The notes: a model not told the origin generated them from the letters alone. A stretch of 64,000 nt of DNA from Tricholomella constricta (GCA_013368375.1 JAACJP010000038.1:310001-374000); one strand, 5' to 3'. Counted from the first letter of the stretch, positions 22,215 through 34,873 are shown. A program made the numbers and translations.

Positions 22215-23686
22215 ATGACGGCCATCGCGCGCCCACCCACACAAATCAAGCCCTGCCGCCATCACATATTATCCCACTCCACTTTTATTTACACACCAGC
22301 ACCGCCCTTCCTTATACTACCTACTTGAGCCGTTATTAGTTCACTCTACCCTACCGTCACTTCATAATTCATTGACCAACTGCATGTGCACAATGACCGA
22401 TGATTGTTCGCAAATTTATCCTGCTCGGTATGATTATGGCACCGTGACAGTCCCTGGGCCCCATCCCACCATCAAACATGCAGCATAGCATGTCTGGTAT
22501 TTGTGCTGCCATATGACGAATGTCTGTCAAATTCGGGATCTTCAGATGGGGTGCTTGGCGCTCTTCACGAGTATCACTCACCTGAAGTGCAGGAGATCAA
22601 CCACATTTCAGTTACGGCCGTCGTTTGACAAATCACAGGTGGAATTTCCTGACGCCTTCACATGATTTTGTACATATAAAATACAGAAGGTCATCCACAC
22701 TAGTTTCAGCATGACGAGATACGTGTCTACACATGGATGTGGTTCCAGGATGTCCCAATTTCTGATCCATTCTGGGGACCAGCTGAACCCGACACAAAAT
22801 GAACAGAATTCGATCCCGTGTTTGAATTCTCGTTCCCACATTGTGGACACATCAAATCCAAGACTTGGTGTAATCGTAGTGCGAAGAGTCTCGAATCCCC
22901 TAAAGTCAGGTCTCAAAACCAGGTGAGCACGTGTCCAAGTCGCGCGCTGCTTTTGCCAAATCGGTCTAGAGATTTATGTACACCCCAGATTGAATTAGGA
23001 ACATGGGACTTAGGAACGCGTAATGAGAGCGAGCGAGTACTGCTATGTAATAGCGCTCCTCTGCGGCATAGCAGGTACCGATACTGACACCAAAAGCCGA
23101 AGACTTGCTTGAGACTTGCGGTACATCAGGCGATGGCGCCGTCGCCATCTGGTGAGTACATGAGTAAGAGTGACTAGGCAGATGAGAAGCCCCAACGACG
23201 TTACAGTCGCCGCGCCCGCTCTGAACAGCGCATACCCGCTCCTCATCCTCATCCTCACCCATTCACTTGCATACTCAGCACATTGCGTCTGCTGAGAGCC
23301 TGGAATTCTGCAATTTCTTCAATGTATGAATCACAGACACAGGCCTGAATGCAGACGCAACACGGGCAGGTGCAAGTGGGACCTCTCTGGCCACAGCGGG
23401 GCGGAGGGAGGAGGTGAAAATCACGCAGCCGTGGAGATGGGCCACTGCATCCCCAGTCGTGACACCGACATCCAACACCAACATTATTTCCCTCGTTTCC
23501 GCCTCCTCCTCGCCGGACGAGGGGGCTCCTCGCCGGGCCTGATGTCATCACCATCTTGATAATAGAAATCCACCTTCAGGAAAGTAAGGAAAAAAGACGA
23601 CGACGACGACGATTCAGCAAGAAAACACCAAATTGAAAGCGGTGAACAAAACAACGCACCTTCTTCGCCCCCTTTTTGCCGCGCGT
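22215..23686. other. Intergenic, no supported gene
   Basis: It must contain the right end of the two-gene transposon. Short ORFs only. A (GAC)n run lies near 23594-23612. Minus-strand ORFs at 22966-23554 show no recognisable domain. Confidence 0.4.
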
Positions 23687-25486
23687 CTACTCTACAGGTG
23701 CCTTGAGCGGGCTAACATACGGCTGCGCAAGCCAGTGGGGGAGCATGGCCAGCGGTCGCTGCGTCCATCGTGATGAGCGCCTCGAGCGGTGTCATCCCAT
23801 GGTGAGTGGCGTGCTTCACGTTAGCCTGTCTATCCAATATCCATCGCAGCATTCAGCATGACGATGACGCGCAGAGAAGAGAGGGAGAGGGGAAGGGGAA
23901 GGGGAAGGGTTAGAAAAAAACGCACCTTGAGCCTCCGAGTCCCCGGCACCTCCTGGCATATCTGGACGTACTTGTCCACCTACTCCCACTGAGGCTCCTT
24001 CTCGCCCACTGAGGCTCCTTCTCGCCCACCGAGCCCTTGGCCTCACCCTCGTTCGCGCCCGCAAGGCGCCGCGGCGTACAAACCTGCACGCGCCCCAGGC
24101 GCTCGCGGAGCGGAGAACGGGAAACCGGTTTGTTCTTCAGGTTTAAATAGGACACGTGTATTAGATTTGAGGCAGATGTTATCATTTTGAATATCGGGGG
24201 GGGGGCGGAGAAGTGTGAATAAGTGGCCTCTGACTGTGCCTGGGGACGTGCAGGTGCGTTGGACGCGGACGAGCGTGAGGTATTCGAGCACAAGGGAAGC
24301 GAGTAGGGGGCGTGGGTGTATAAGTGCGGGTAGGGGTGGCGGGTTTTTGCCTTGGGGGTTCGGTGTTGCCGAGGGTGGTGTGGGAGCTTGGATGGCCGGG
24401 GAAAGAGAGTGAAGGGGGGAAGAGGAGATCCCGTTGATAGGGGCGGGGTTATAAAGCACCCCTTCGGCAGACATCACTGCGTCCGTGCCGGTGTCGGCGA
24501 GGCATAATGCAATGTCGCTGGAGCGAAGACGGGGATGCGAGCGGCGGCTTTTACGGTGCAGATGTGGGCGTAGGAGGCAAGGCCCTGTAAGTGGATTGGT
24601 GTAAGTCGACGCGGGCGAGCGAGAAACAAAGAGAGAGCGACAAACGTACGTTGTTCTGCCCACGCTGCTCACGCGTGCGGCCATGGCAGGTGAGGATCTG
24701 GGCGCCGGCACGTTCAAGCGTTTGTGCTCAGGCGACGGTGCGCTCCACCTCTGGAAAGACGCGGAACTTTGCGGTAACGGGGACGGAGAGGTCATTTTGG
24801 AGGGTGTTGACTGGAGTGGACCGTGAGCATGCAAACCCCAGAGGCGATATATAGAGCGGAAGTAGAAGAGTGAGATGAACGGGGACGCACTCAGGTCTAA
24901 AATAAAATCCTACTCGTCCATTAGGAAGGCACCGTAGTGGCCGCAGTGTGCCCAAAATTTATGTCGACAGCGTTGCAGTGGGCTTCGACGAGCTTAGCTG
25001 CGGGAAGGAGATGTTCAGGGGAGAGATGGCGCAGAACTGGACGACGAGGAGCCGGTCTGAATCGGAGGAAGAAGGGAAAGAGAAGGAGAAGGTGCCTTCT
25101 TTTGCTCAGGCAATGTCGAAGTATTGCTCGCGGTAGTATTTGTGTGTCGTGTCTGCGAACATCTTAGAGAGAGTAAGACTTTGTGAGAGGAAGGGTGGAC
25201 GGGGGCGGACCTTGGCATTTTTCATTGGGGTGTAGACTAACTGTTACAACAGATTTCAGAAGTAAATTGAAGTACGGGTAACGGAAGCAAATCTGTGCGC
25301 CGTATCATCTAGTGAGTCTTCGAAACACCTGTATCGGTAGCCAGCTCCTGTGCAAGGGTTGAAGAAAGACAGGCGTACAAGCTCACTCTGGTCAACCATC
25401 GGCGCCACAACATGCTTGGAGCCCCCAGGCACCCTACGGTAATACTCGTTCATACCCCTCCAGTTTCGATCTAGCTTCCGTTCCAT
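23687..25486 (-). pseudogene. tRNA-dihydrouridine synthase 1 (DUS1) relic
   Basis: Minus-strand fragments appear in the correct family order. They are YYRRVPGGSKHVVAPMVDQS (about 25430-25380), QLVYTPMKNAK with the donor (about 25230), HCNAVDINFG (about 24970), GHYGAFLMDE, DLSVPVTAKFRVFPEVERT, GAQILTCHGRTREQ, CLADTGTDAVMSAEGVLYNP (about 24500-24440), GHLFTLLRP and LPHWLAQPYVSPLK. The frame changes after INFG: the family's INLGCPQ segment, which contains the catalytic cysteine, is missing, and the next conserved block is in another frame. A second frame change separates the IPVF block from the CLADTG block. DUS1 reduces uridine in tRNA D-loops. This copy cannot. Confidence 0.75.
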
Positions 25487-26859
25487 GGGTATTTTCGCGA
25501 GTTGTGGTCTGGATCCACGTATGCACCAGAACGGGCAGTCGCAGAGCTCACGCAGAGGCGCCAAGCGTTTAGAATTGTGGAGGCAGAAACTACCAAGATT
25601 TGGTGTTGTTGTACCGTGACGCCCGTTTCGATTTTCTTTCCACGCTGATCTCAGCCAAATCTCAGCCCAGAATTGCATCTCGCGAAAAAATCTCCTCGTC
25701 CTCGGTCTCGCTGGATTCTTCTTTCTTTTCGACGCTACGCGCAACTATGCGCACTTCTATGGGTTTTCGACATCAATTGCTACTTCTGCTGGCTTGCTGC
25801 GTGCATTGCGTACTTCTTCTGTCGAAAGAAGGGCATTCTGATCTCTTGCGCCGGAGCCTGAAGACACAGCGGAACTATACGCATATACCTCAGGACACTG
25901 ACGCATCGTTTCTAAAGCATTTCGAAATCATCATGGCCTTGCTCACCGTTGGTCCAAGCCCTCAGCCTGGCAACTCGTCGCCGAACGCCGGGCTGGCATC
26001 ATTGTCAACATCCTCTGAAGAAGGGTACGTCTGACGCTTTCTGCTTAACTGTCCGGTTTTGAGACAGCCTCGCATCTTCTAGGAGCGTAGTCGATTGAAA
26101 GGCAGGCATGGACACACGAGGAGGAGGGACTTGAATCACGATTTAATTGTCCTATGAGGTTGCCCCGGTTCATGGTCGATCACTGCCGATGGTGGTGCTG
26201 CTCTCGTTCTCAGCCTGTCACTGAAAGCATGGGTTTCTTCAACACGCGATCATCTAGGCTCCTCATGTGTGTCTGCTGAAGACCGTTGCATAGTCATGTA
26301 CTCGTGCATGACGGTAATTCGACGAAGACGCGCGTACAGCGAAAACCGTGGATTGAATCCTCTCTACGATCACCCTGTTTAGAATTTACACTATCGCTGT
26401 TTCCTCCCCATCTAGCTATTTCTATTATACAGTCCACGCTGCCCTTGGTGAAGGCCCCTGGACGTTGACGTTCTGTACTTAACTCTAGTGCTCGTGTGAA
26501 TTCGAGTTCAGGCCTCACTGGATATCGAAAGCTTCCTTGTGGTCGTTTGCCCTCGCTACGTCGCCTCCTCTCGCCTTTCGGTTCCAGCGCCCTATCAAGT
26601 CGCCGAACGGACTTGCCCTTTTCATGGTACGCCAATTTCTTACAAACTTCATATATCAATGCTGCTCCCCTGTTCTTCGTTTTGTTTCGAAAGCCTGGCA
26701 TCAAGTTTGCTGCTTATTGTACGACTTCTACTGCAAGAAGCAGTACGCACTGGGATCGTCCCCGCCGCGTCCAAGTGCGACGGCACATGAGGTTCTCGTG
26801 TGCGCAGCTCAGCCGCTAATGCTCCTAGCATGAGCATAAACCCTGCCTTGTAACTCTTA
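25487..26859. other. Unresolved stretch
   Basis: Plus-strand fragments near 25600-26030 (ATRNYAHFYGF, AGIIVNIL) look like exons broken by stops. I cannot identify them. Nothing else is supported. Confidence 0.3.
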
Positions 26860-28560
26860 TCCAGCGGGCGACGGCGGACCTCCATCGCACGCTCTACCTC
26901 TCTCCCTGCCTACGCACCGCACCCCTCAAAACTAAAGTCTCATCCGCCTCGATCCCTAGCCACACACCCACCATTGCTCGCAAGAACCTCTAACAAGCGA
27001 AAAACGACTCACCCTGACACCTCAACCCCGACTCATGCGACAAGTCAATGTAAGTCATTCGTTCGCCCCAATCTCCATTTGCGTCCATTGACAATCACAC
27101 CACAGGCCCTGGAAACCAGAACTCGGTGGGGAGTACACGATTTGCCGAGAATAGTGATAATTCTTTATTCTCATCATGATTTTTTCCGGCACAAGGATGG
27201 CGCGCAGCTCCGCCTCTGTTCGATCGTCCGACTCAGCCTTGAGGGCGTCAAAGAGCCGGTTCCACGCTATTACCATCTTCCAAAGGTCGACGTTTGTCCG
27301 GAAGCGCTTGTGCCCTGGCCCCGACTGCAATGTGCAGCTGACCGCCGAGAGACAACGCGCAACAACCTTCCCCCTTTTCGATCGGGACATGGCAGGATCG
27401 CTTCAAAGCGAGACGCGCTGGGTTCTTTATTTCAGTTGTAGTTTCTTCATTTTTTTCTGTTTTCTTTTCTTCCTGCATGCTGGGAAATACACATGTTGAT
27501 CGGGCCTTTGACGTCGACCACTATTCGCCTGGATTGAGGTCGCTTGTTCTTCGGCTCACTTTTAGAAGTCAGGCCTGGAGAGACTACGATAGTCTTACTT
27601 GTGTCCTCTGGCACGCTTACCTTGCCAAAAGTAAGAAAAATGCTGGCACACGCCGAAAGTCCTTTGAAGAATACTACTAAACAAGAAGCGATCTCCTACG
27701 TACTGCTACCTATGAACTGGCAACAACAGGAGGAAAAGGCCGGAAAGAAGGAGCACACGAGGAGGAGTAGGCTCAGAGGCCACTGATGCCGAAGTCGGTA
27801 GAGCCGCCAGATTGGACCTTGTAGACGGCGACGGTGTCGAGGTTGCCTGCGAAGACGTTGAGCGACAGGACCGTTGTTCTCCATGGTAAACAGCTGCTTA
27901 CCGTTGGCGGCAGTAGTGCCGCTGAACCCGACGATCAATCCAAGGGAAGTGAAGCCGACGACGTTTTGGGTGGCGTTGGGGTCGGGGAAGGGGCCTGCGG
28001 CGCAGCGAGTGAGTGAAGAGATGCAAGCAACAACAAGGAAACCAACCTTTCTGGGTGAGAGCACCAGTGTCTTTGTTGTAGATGAGGAACCCGATGCGCC
28101 TGAGAGTGGGCTGGTCGGCGTTATTGTCGATGGCACCAAAGATGCCGACGAAAAACTCATTGTCTAACGCGTACAAAGTGTATCAGTCAACATAGGTAAT
28201 ATCGAGAGCGCGAAAACTTGCCGGCGACGGTCACGGTGTTCTGGGTGCCAGAGCGCAGTCCGTGCATGTTGACGCTGGGCTGGGTGGTGTTGGAGAGCGT
28301 ATAGGTAATTTCAATGCCGTTGGGCTGTGCGGCGCCGACCCAGACGCTGATGCTCGTGACCTTCTTGATATATTGGTGGGCGGGCCAGAGACCAACTGGA
28401 ATTGAAAGAGTCAGAGTCCGATGGTGCTGAGGAGAGTAAACGGATATTACCGTCCTTGAGGTCATCGAAGGTGTTCCTGGGGTCGGCCGTGGTGGCGTAA
28501 CCGACGGCCTCTGAAACGACAAGAGCGGGAAGCATTGCGGAGATGGAGGTTTGATAATTG
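26860..28560. repeat. Segmental duplication, second copy (matches 13.33-14.69 kb)
   Basis: Shares the ordered blocks described for the first copy. Here the jacalin-like gene is intact. The offset between copies is about 13.5-14 kb in the same orientation, with the two-gene transposon and DUS1 relic between them. Confidence 0.7.
27773..28535 (-). CDS. Jacalin-like lectin, 180 aa
   Basis: Five exons give an exact frame: 28535-28451, 28395-28222, 28163-28047, 27994-27902 and 27846-27773. The third exon is reached through a GC-AG intron (GCAAGT donor at 28221). The protein follows the jacalin beta-prism pattern. It has FDDL near the start, then VTSISVWVGAAQPNGIEITY, MHGLRSG, FFVGIFGAIDN, LRRIGFLIYNKDTGALT, a Gly-Pro-Phe-Pro loop, LIVGFSGTTAANG, and LDTVAVYKV near the end. 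Jacalin-type domains bind mannose or galactose glycans. No signal peptide is obvious, so cytosolic action is likely. Function in this fungus is inferred from fold only. The nearly identical gene at 13.9-14.7 kb is dead, so this is the surviving copy. Confidence 0.8.
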
Positions 28561-28599
28561 AACGGAATGAGAGAGCTGGTTGGAGTGCTGCTTTAGATG

Positions 28600-29814
28600 T
28601 GCGCATCGACGGTCCTTATATACTCGAAATCCATGTCTTTGCTATTGTTGGAGGTGACTGCACGGCAACGCGTGAGACAGATAGCACGCCATGATGGAGC
28701 TATACATCACAGCCAGAATGTAGAGGAGGGCACGTTTTGCGCCGCCGGAAAAGAACAATTCCAGAGAGAAGTTCAAAGCCTGGGACTAGCGTGGGACAGC
28801 TTAGTGTGAGAGGATGCGATGGATACCATGTACGTGCAGTCAGGCGCATCGCCGCGATTGCGAACAAACGTCAAGGCACTTTGTGACGCTCGTCCAACAT
28901 GTCAAACCTAGCCGAGCGTCTTCTCCGGTGTTATCGAAGGGCCATAACCAACGATGGGCTCGTCGAGTCTTTGTAAATTGGGGAAAGTACTCTAAGGTTC
29001 CACATCAGAAGAAGCCTTAGCACTCGCCTTGAAGGCGGCAGCGTAAGGTTCTGGGTCCTTGTACTGATAAAATGAGGGCACTCTGTGGGGTACATCACAA
29101 GAGATTGGCCGAAGGCGAGGAAGCTGACCACACTTCACGGTTAGCGCCTGTAGATCGTATATATGGACAAAGTGAGACCCTTAGGAGAGCTGCAAGCAGA
29201 CGAACCGGCGTCGTCGTAACTTCCACACGAAGATACTGCACAATCATTGATAGATCTGCACACAGTATACAGAACACACCTGCTTCACGGAGGAAACTCC
29301 AAACGATGGCGATTGAATAGTGAAGAGCGCAACGATGGCTCACGTACCATTTAGCAGCCTAGAACGATTTGGGCCAGCTCGTGATGTCGATGGCCATGAG
29401 CAAGGTCTAAACTCTTAAAATTCCTGGACTATGTCGCTGCAAGATGTGATGAGGGTGACCAGAATGGAAGCTTGTGCAATGAGGAGCTCGGAGATCGATC
29501 TGTGCCGTGAGTGAAGAATGGGAAGATTGAATGTAAAGGAATTGAACTCTCTCCGGTAGTGTTTTCGTTGTGTACAAGTGTTCTCACAGGTGGCCCGAAT
29601 AGTGGCTAGCCCATGGCACGCGAGGACTAACTCCTTGTAGATATAAGGTGCTCGGAGCGCTGCACTGATAGTCCACAAACCACACTGCTGCACCTCGAGG
29701 ATACATTTCGGAGATTGCTGTGAATTTGTGATGAACCGCCGACCACGCCGAATCCTTATTTACAATCACAGCGCGGCCCCCTCAAAAAGGAGGCAAAAAA
29801 AACGAGGAACCATC
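28600..29814. other. No supported gene
   Basis: Short ORFs on both strands with no recognised motif. Potential decayed minus-strand exons near 29100-29700 cannot be joined. Confidence 0.35.
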
Positions 29815-32800
29815 ACCTAGGGAGATGCGTGGTAGGGAACGACGGGCGGTGCAGCGCGGGCAGCATGTGGTGGGTGTGGGGGTGTTGGAGGTCAAAACGA
29901 ACTTCGAAATCAGGGACTTGTATGACGTGTGCCACCATTGGTGTTTGAAAACTTTGATTTATCGCACCCTGTTCAACTTAACAAGTCAGCGAGTCGGCAA
30001 CCATCCAGGCCACATCTCACAGCAGCAACGTGTCCGTCGGATCGAATCGATGACCGCTGGCGGTAAAGGTTTGTGTGTGCGGGTGTGAGAGCCGCCTTGA
30101 CACCCCTCCTCCTTCCCAGTCTAGATCAACCGAAGAACAAGAACAACATTTCTGCAACCGCCGTCACCGAAAACCCAAGGCGCCATTGCAGCGGCGCCAC
30201 ATGTACAAAACAGAATGGTGGAGTAACATTGACGTTGACCTCACGGAGGGATTCAGAGTCCAGGTAAGCATCGAACGACGAATCATGAATTTAGACCAGA
30301 CGATCACCCTAGCGCTCCCCCAAAGACTGCCAAAAACCCTCGTCTTGGTTCTGAAAGCGGGGCGCTCTCGTTCAAAAGTGCGTGCCCTCTATCGTAAATT
30401 CATTGAGAATTTCGTTCTCCTTACCCACATCGACGCACGCCGCGATGGACGCTGACATCTCCCACAGGCCCTACAGACCTAGGACACCCCCAACCGGCCT
30501 TCCATCGATGCTCGATACAACAGACACCCCGCACCGCCATTCTCTTTCCGAGAGGATTCACCCTGAACGCGACCATGACGCGGAAAATCTCACCACCAGG
30601 CCTCGAGTTCATGGGCGCAAGGGTTTTCCTCTCCTTCCCGATTCTCGTTTCTCGATTCTCGATTCACGTTTCTTGGATCTTGGATCTCGTTCCTCGCGCG
30701 GCTCTAGGGTCCGGCCGTCCAAGGCAGATGCAAAGTAGTCGCGAACGGACTCGTGCACGCGCTGTGGGTTTCGCAAGTGCTCAGGACGGATAAATGATGG
30801 TCGATGGAAGGTAAACACCCAGAGCACCAAGAATGTGGGGCGTTCGCCAAGGGTTTTGGTGAGGGCGCGGGCATGGGCAGGGGCACGGTGAGGGCGGTAG
30901 TGCAGCGGTGCGTCGATGGGAGCGTGGGCGGAGCTGAAGGAGGCCTGGACTGGATGTCTGGTACGTGTGCAGGTTGGAGCGCGATGAAAGTAAGAATGTA
31001 GCGTAGCGTGGCATAGTAAAGGAAGAGAAACGAACAATAAAAAGGGATAATGACTGCTTCACACCTCGCCTACCCCCGCCCCCGGCCCCCACCCAATGGC
31101 ACGCCCCCGCAGCTCACATACGCCCCATCCGGCGCGCGGCTGCCCATGCTCCAGAGCCCCAGCTCGTGCACCAGGACAGGCGTCTCCGTTGCAGAGGCTG
31201 GGGTGGAGGATGAGGCGAGGGCACGGGCGAGGGCCACCGGTGAAGGGGGTGGAGGGAGGGGCTTGGTTGTCGTGTTTGGTGGGTGCAGTCGTGCGGGTGG
31301 TGGAGGTGGAGGCGGGGGCGGGGGCGAGGGCGGGGGCGGCGACGGGGACAGGCGGATGCGCAATTGGTGTCGTTGTTGGGATGAGCGCGCGAAGGATGTC
31401 GGAATAGCAGAAAGGTTGGCCGCGAGCGCGGGCGCGGGCTGGGCGGCGTTTGGAGGTGTTGAGGATGGTGCAGTGGAGCTGTGGGGGAAAAGGAGCAATG
31501 AGGGAGCGGAGGAGCAAAGGACGGCGTGTACTCACCTTTAGTGGCCGTGTCTCGGTGACATATCCTTCCTCCTTGAACGCGCTCTCCACGCAGTCTGCGT
31601 CTGAGGTGAGTGCTGCATGAGTTCGGGAGAGAGAAGAGCGGAACGTACCAGCGATCCTCCGCAGCTTGACGCCCTCTACCCCCATCTCGCGCGGTGCGAG
31701 GTACAGCACCTTTGCCCACACGTCCTCGGATGCGCCATGACGGCGAGGGTGAGATGGAAGCGGATCGGTTCGATTGTGATTGACGGGTCGAGGCCACGGA
31801 TTGGTGGACTAGCGGCGAGAAGGGAGGATTGAAAGGCAGCGATGCGGGTGCGGAGGGCGCGGTTCGTATCATGAAGCTGTGAGATTTGTCAGAGTTTGAT
31901 GGGGGCGTGTGTGGAGGAACATACGAGCGGGACGGCGGTAACTACACGGGTTTATGTCAGTCAATGAAAGAGTGAACAGTGATTTACGCACAGTGTGTTG
32001 GCCTGAGTCTGCGCGTCGTCATCGTTGGAATTTGGTGGTGTGCTGGTTGTACTGTACAGCCACCGATCAGTCATCGATCACTCACGGCGCCTCGCCTACC
32101 GGGCGACCCAGCCCTTCCTGGTACAAAACTAACGATCTGGACACCAGCGCCACCACCGCACACCTCGCCGTCCGCTGTGCAATCCAGTGCGTATGTACTC
32201 TCACACCTGCTCACGCGTAAGCTGCTCATCATTCATCTGGTTGCGCCCCTGCCCGCCTCCGCCTCCACACTCGATTTGCCGCTGCCCCGATCCAATGCAT
32301 CATGTCATGCATCCCAACTGAAGCGCCCCTCGATACGCCCTTCATTCATGGACAAACAGTGGAACAACACCCAGTCTGAATCTGAGGGTTACTTCATCTT
32401 CGGACCCGGTGAGAGCACCTATGTATTTCAGGAGAGCTGCACGGTCGAATTGGGTGGTATTTTTCCCAGAAAGGGAGGTGTATTTGCGTTGGTTCGCTTT
32501 GAGTGCTTCCCGGGTACTTACACGACCACTCCCATTGACCGCAGACACATTACTATGTGCAAGTTGTGGGGTTTATCGATCAGGCGAGGATCAACATCGC
32601 ATCGGGCAATTCGGGCGGGGTGATGGATCCCCACGGGGTGCATCTGGTGCGTCTGCGCACTTGGGTCTTTTTCATGAACTTGGGGCTCGTGACGAACGTG
32701 CTGTGCCGGTGGGTTGGTGTATTCGAACATGTACACGAACGACAAGAATGCGTCTCTCGACCCATGCCAGCCTCCCGCGTCCAACAGTTTCAAGGGGTCC

Positions 32801-32960
32801 GACAATTTCTTCCTGGAAGCATGTGACTCTGCGCGACCTGACAAAGTGTATGCCCATGTCCGTGCGTACTGAACTCCACCCATCCACTATCGTTGCGCCC
32901 GGAACGGTCTCTGCTCTCCTCCGTCCCTCAGCACCAGTCGCATCGGTCAAGCATACTTCC
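29815..32960. repeat. Tandem segmental duplication, copy A1
   Basis: Successive blocks match copy A2 in the same order: 29815-29905 with 37735-37810, 30000-30260 with 37830-37990, 30300-30340 with 38045-38085, 30580-30790 with 38460-38720, 31070-32220 with 39330-40600, 32340-32500 with 40715-40850, and 32530-32930 with 42310-42740. Spacing between copies is roughly 8-10 kb. Confidence 0.75.
31059..32022 (-). pseudogene. 2H phosphoesterase (ASCC1/AKAP7-type) pseudogene
   Basis: The start at 32022 (MTTRRLRPTH), the introns and the first catalytic motif FHLTLAVMA are preserved. A deletion joins ATGGC directly to GCATCCGAGG near 31733. Relative to the intact copy, 202 bp are lost (39983-40184 there), which shifts the frame. 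The break lies at a GCC shared by both sides. The second HxT motif (LHCTILNT) survives further on. The last exon then shifts frame again, because the ending ELGLWSMGSR is in another frame. Confidence 0.8.
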
Positions 32961-33631
32961 TTACTTCCTCGTCTCCCTCACCTCTAATAATTTCTGCATG
33001 GCCCAACTGCTCGTCAATGACCTTGCGTAGCTCACGCGAAGGAGATTTCAGAATGTTGCAGGTGATGGTGAGGGTAGACGACTTTGAAGATTTGGGAGAT
33101 GCCATCGAGAGCCGCAAGGATGAGCTACAAGGTGTGGATCTTGCGGCTTATATGTACTCTGGGGACGCCAGGATTCTCCACGATGCATGTGTACCATCAG
33201 GTTCTGATTCGGTAGCTCTGGAGAGGCCGGGGTTCTCCACCACATGTGTTGTCATGTTTAAATTTAGTATGAAGTTTGTGGGTGCCCGTCCCGGATAAGA
33301 CATGAGGCGTCAATGAGTCCACAGGCATGCAGGATGGTAGCGGCACCGGAGAAGTATGGCATCTATGCTGGTAAGGTTGGCTCCTGTTCTTCACATTGAG
33401 TCAATAACAAACCTTCGAATAGTGTGGATCAGAATGATTTTGTGCCCAGTAAGAAGGACATCCACACATTTCTATATGAGGCACTTCAGGACGATGTGAA
33501 CAAGTCCGCGTGTTGAAGCTGCGCAGAAGCGCCGTGCGGTTAACGCAAGGCCCGTGGGAAGTGTAGGATGGCAAACCACTGATGTTTCGCTGTCGCTTCA
33601 GTTGGACTAACTTACTGCTCTGCTGGTCACA
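32961..33631. other. No supported gene
   Basis: Short ORFs only. It includes the promoter of the kinase gene at 33632. Confidence 0.4.
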
Positions 33632-34167
33632 ATGCCATTCTCGCCTGAAGAGCTGGAAAATGCGTACCAGGAGGCTATCCTTGAAAATCCCTACATATTG
33701 CGCGAGCTTTTCATGGGAGAACCCGTTGGGAGCGAACGTTTCTGGGTCGGCATCCAGCCTTTTCTTCTTCAACGTGGCTATCGCTTGCGACCTCGCTACG
33801 ACCCACAATGGGTGGCGCCGTGGCTTAGAGGCCCCGAAATAAACCTGGATGTGTATGCTTTCGAAGAAGCCCTTATCCTTGGTGTAAGTCTTAATGCAAA
33901 TTGTTCCTCTGTCACGTTGCCGAAATTTCCTCTCAGAAAGGAAAGGACTTGCTCGATGCTGTGCGTGTGTCCGATGGGTTCAAAGTCGTCTTCAAACGGG
34001 TGTCTGCACGGAGTCCAGAATTCCTGATTGCTCGGTATCTCTCTTCACCCGATTTACGGTCGGACCCCAGGAACCATACTGTGCCGATCCTGGATATACT
34101 TATGCTTCCAGACGACGATACGCACGCGCTCCTCGTTATGCCACAGCTAATTGGCTTCAATCAAGTG

Positions 34168-34175
34168 CCTTTCCG
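34168..34175 (+). repeat. Target-site duplication, left copy
   Basis: CCTTTCCG, identical to 34874-34881. It flanks the inserted element and is coding sequence of the kinase (part of PFR). Confidence 0.85.
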
Positions 34176-34873
34176 CAAGGGGCTGGGGTGGTCAAAATTT
34201 TGGACCAGACGTTGTAATATTATTTACAGCAGTTAAGGAACCCCCCCCTCCCCCCCCTCCCGTGGGAACTATTTACTTGATATAGTAATATGATGCGATC
34301 AATAATTTGTCATCCTGCTGCACACTGTCACCTCTTGGCCTTATGCACGGAACAGTGCCAAAGAGAGCCATTGTTGAGGGGTAGGAAGACATCAGATAGC
34401 CAGGTTTCCTAAGGAAGGGAATTGACTCACATGCTCGGTTTCGCAGCCCACAGTTGAGCACTGCACAACATGATTGTCATTGTCGTTTGCATTAGTAACA
34501 TGCCTGCAATGGCACACATTCAAAAGTCCGCCTCCTTCTCTTGCTTGTGTTATTATCCCAGGCTCATTGATGCAGTCCACTTTCGCACCACCAGCCTTGC
34601 TGTTACTTCATTCAAAAATTCACCCATGCCGCGGCTTTGATGGACTGACTAATCACCCTAATTTGGAAGAGGTTGCCTGTTTTTGAAGTACAGCTGTCTT
34701 CTGGGTGCCCGTGTTACTGTCTCTATGCAGAGCAACAATCTGGTGCTTGTAGATACATTTCTATATGGAATTTAGCAAAATATTTTCAATGTCGGAAAAT
34801 TATTTAGAGCTCGGGGTACCCCCCTCCCTCCCCCTATGCTCCGGTCCGGCATTTCCGGCCCGGGGGCCCCTTG
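34176..34873. mobile_element. hAT-like non-autonomous element (MITE), 698 bp
   Basis: It begins CAAGGGGC and ends GCCCCTTG, a perfect 8-bp terminal inverted repeat, and is flanked by the 8-bp direct repeat CCTTTCCG. Eight-bp target duplications are a hallmark of hAT transposons, whose ends typically begin CA. The inside has no transposase ORF. It contains C-rich runs near both ends (34240-34262 and 34821-34834) and an almost palindromic GGTCAAAATTTTGGACC close to the left end. It was presumably mobilised by a hAT transposase encoded elsewhere. Confidence 0.8.

Noticed and set aside
16168..22940. CACTA termini for the two-gene transposon
   Set aside because: A CACTAG at about 22697 and TAGTG at about 16432 exist, but they are in the wrong relative orientation and not part of a matching inverted repeat.
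24043..24834. Single 263-residue minus-strand ORF as a gene
   Set aside because: Only parts of it match DUS1. The rest reads through introns and shifted exons of the relic.
31050..31541. Plus-strand Gly/Arg-rich ORF, with a similar one at 39408-39845
   Set aside because: Antisense of the low-complexity insert in the 2H phosphoesterase exons.
34176..34873. LTR-type or intron explanation for the insert, based on C-rich runs near both ends
   Set aside because: The runs are not long terminal repeats. There are no splice signals at the ends, and the inverted termini with an 8-bp duplication explain the structure better.
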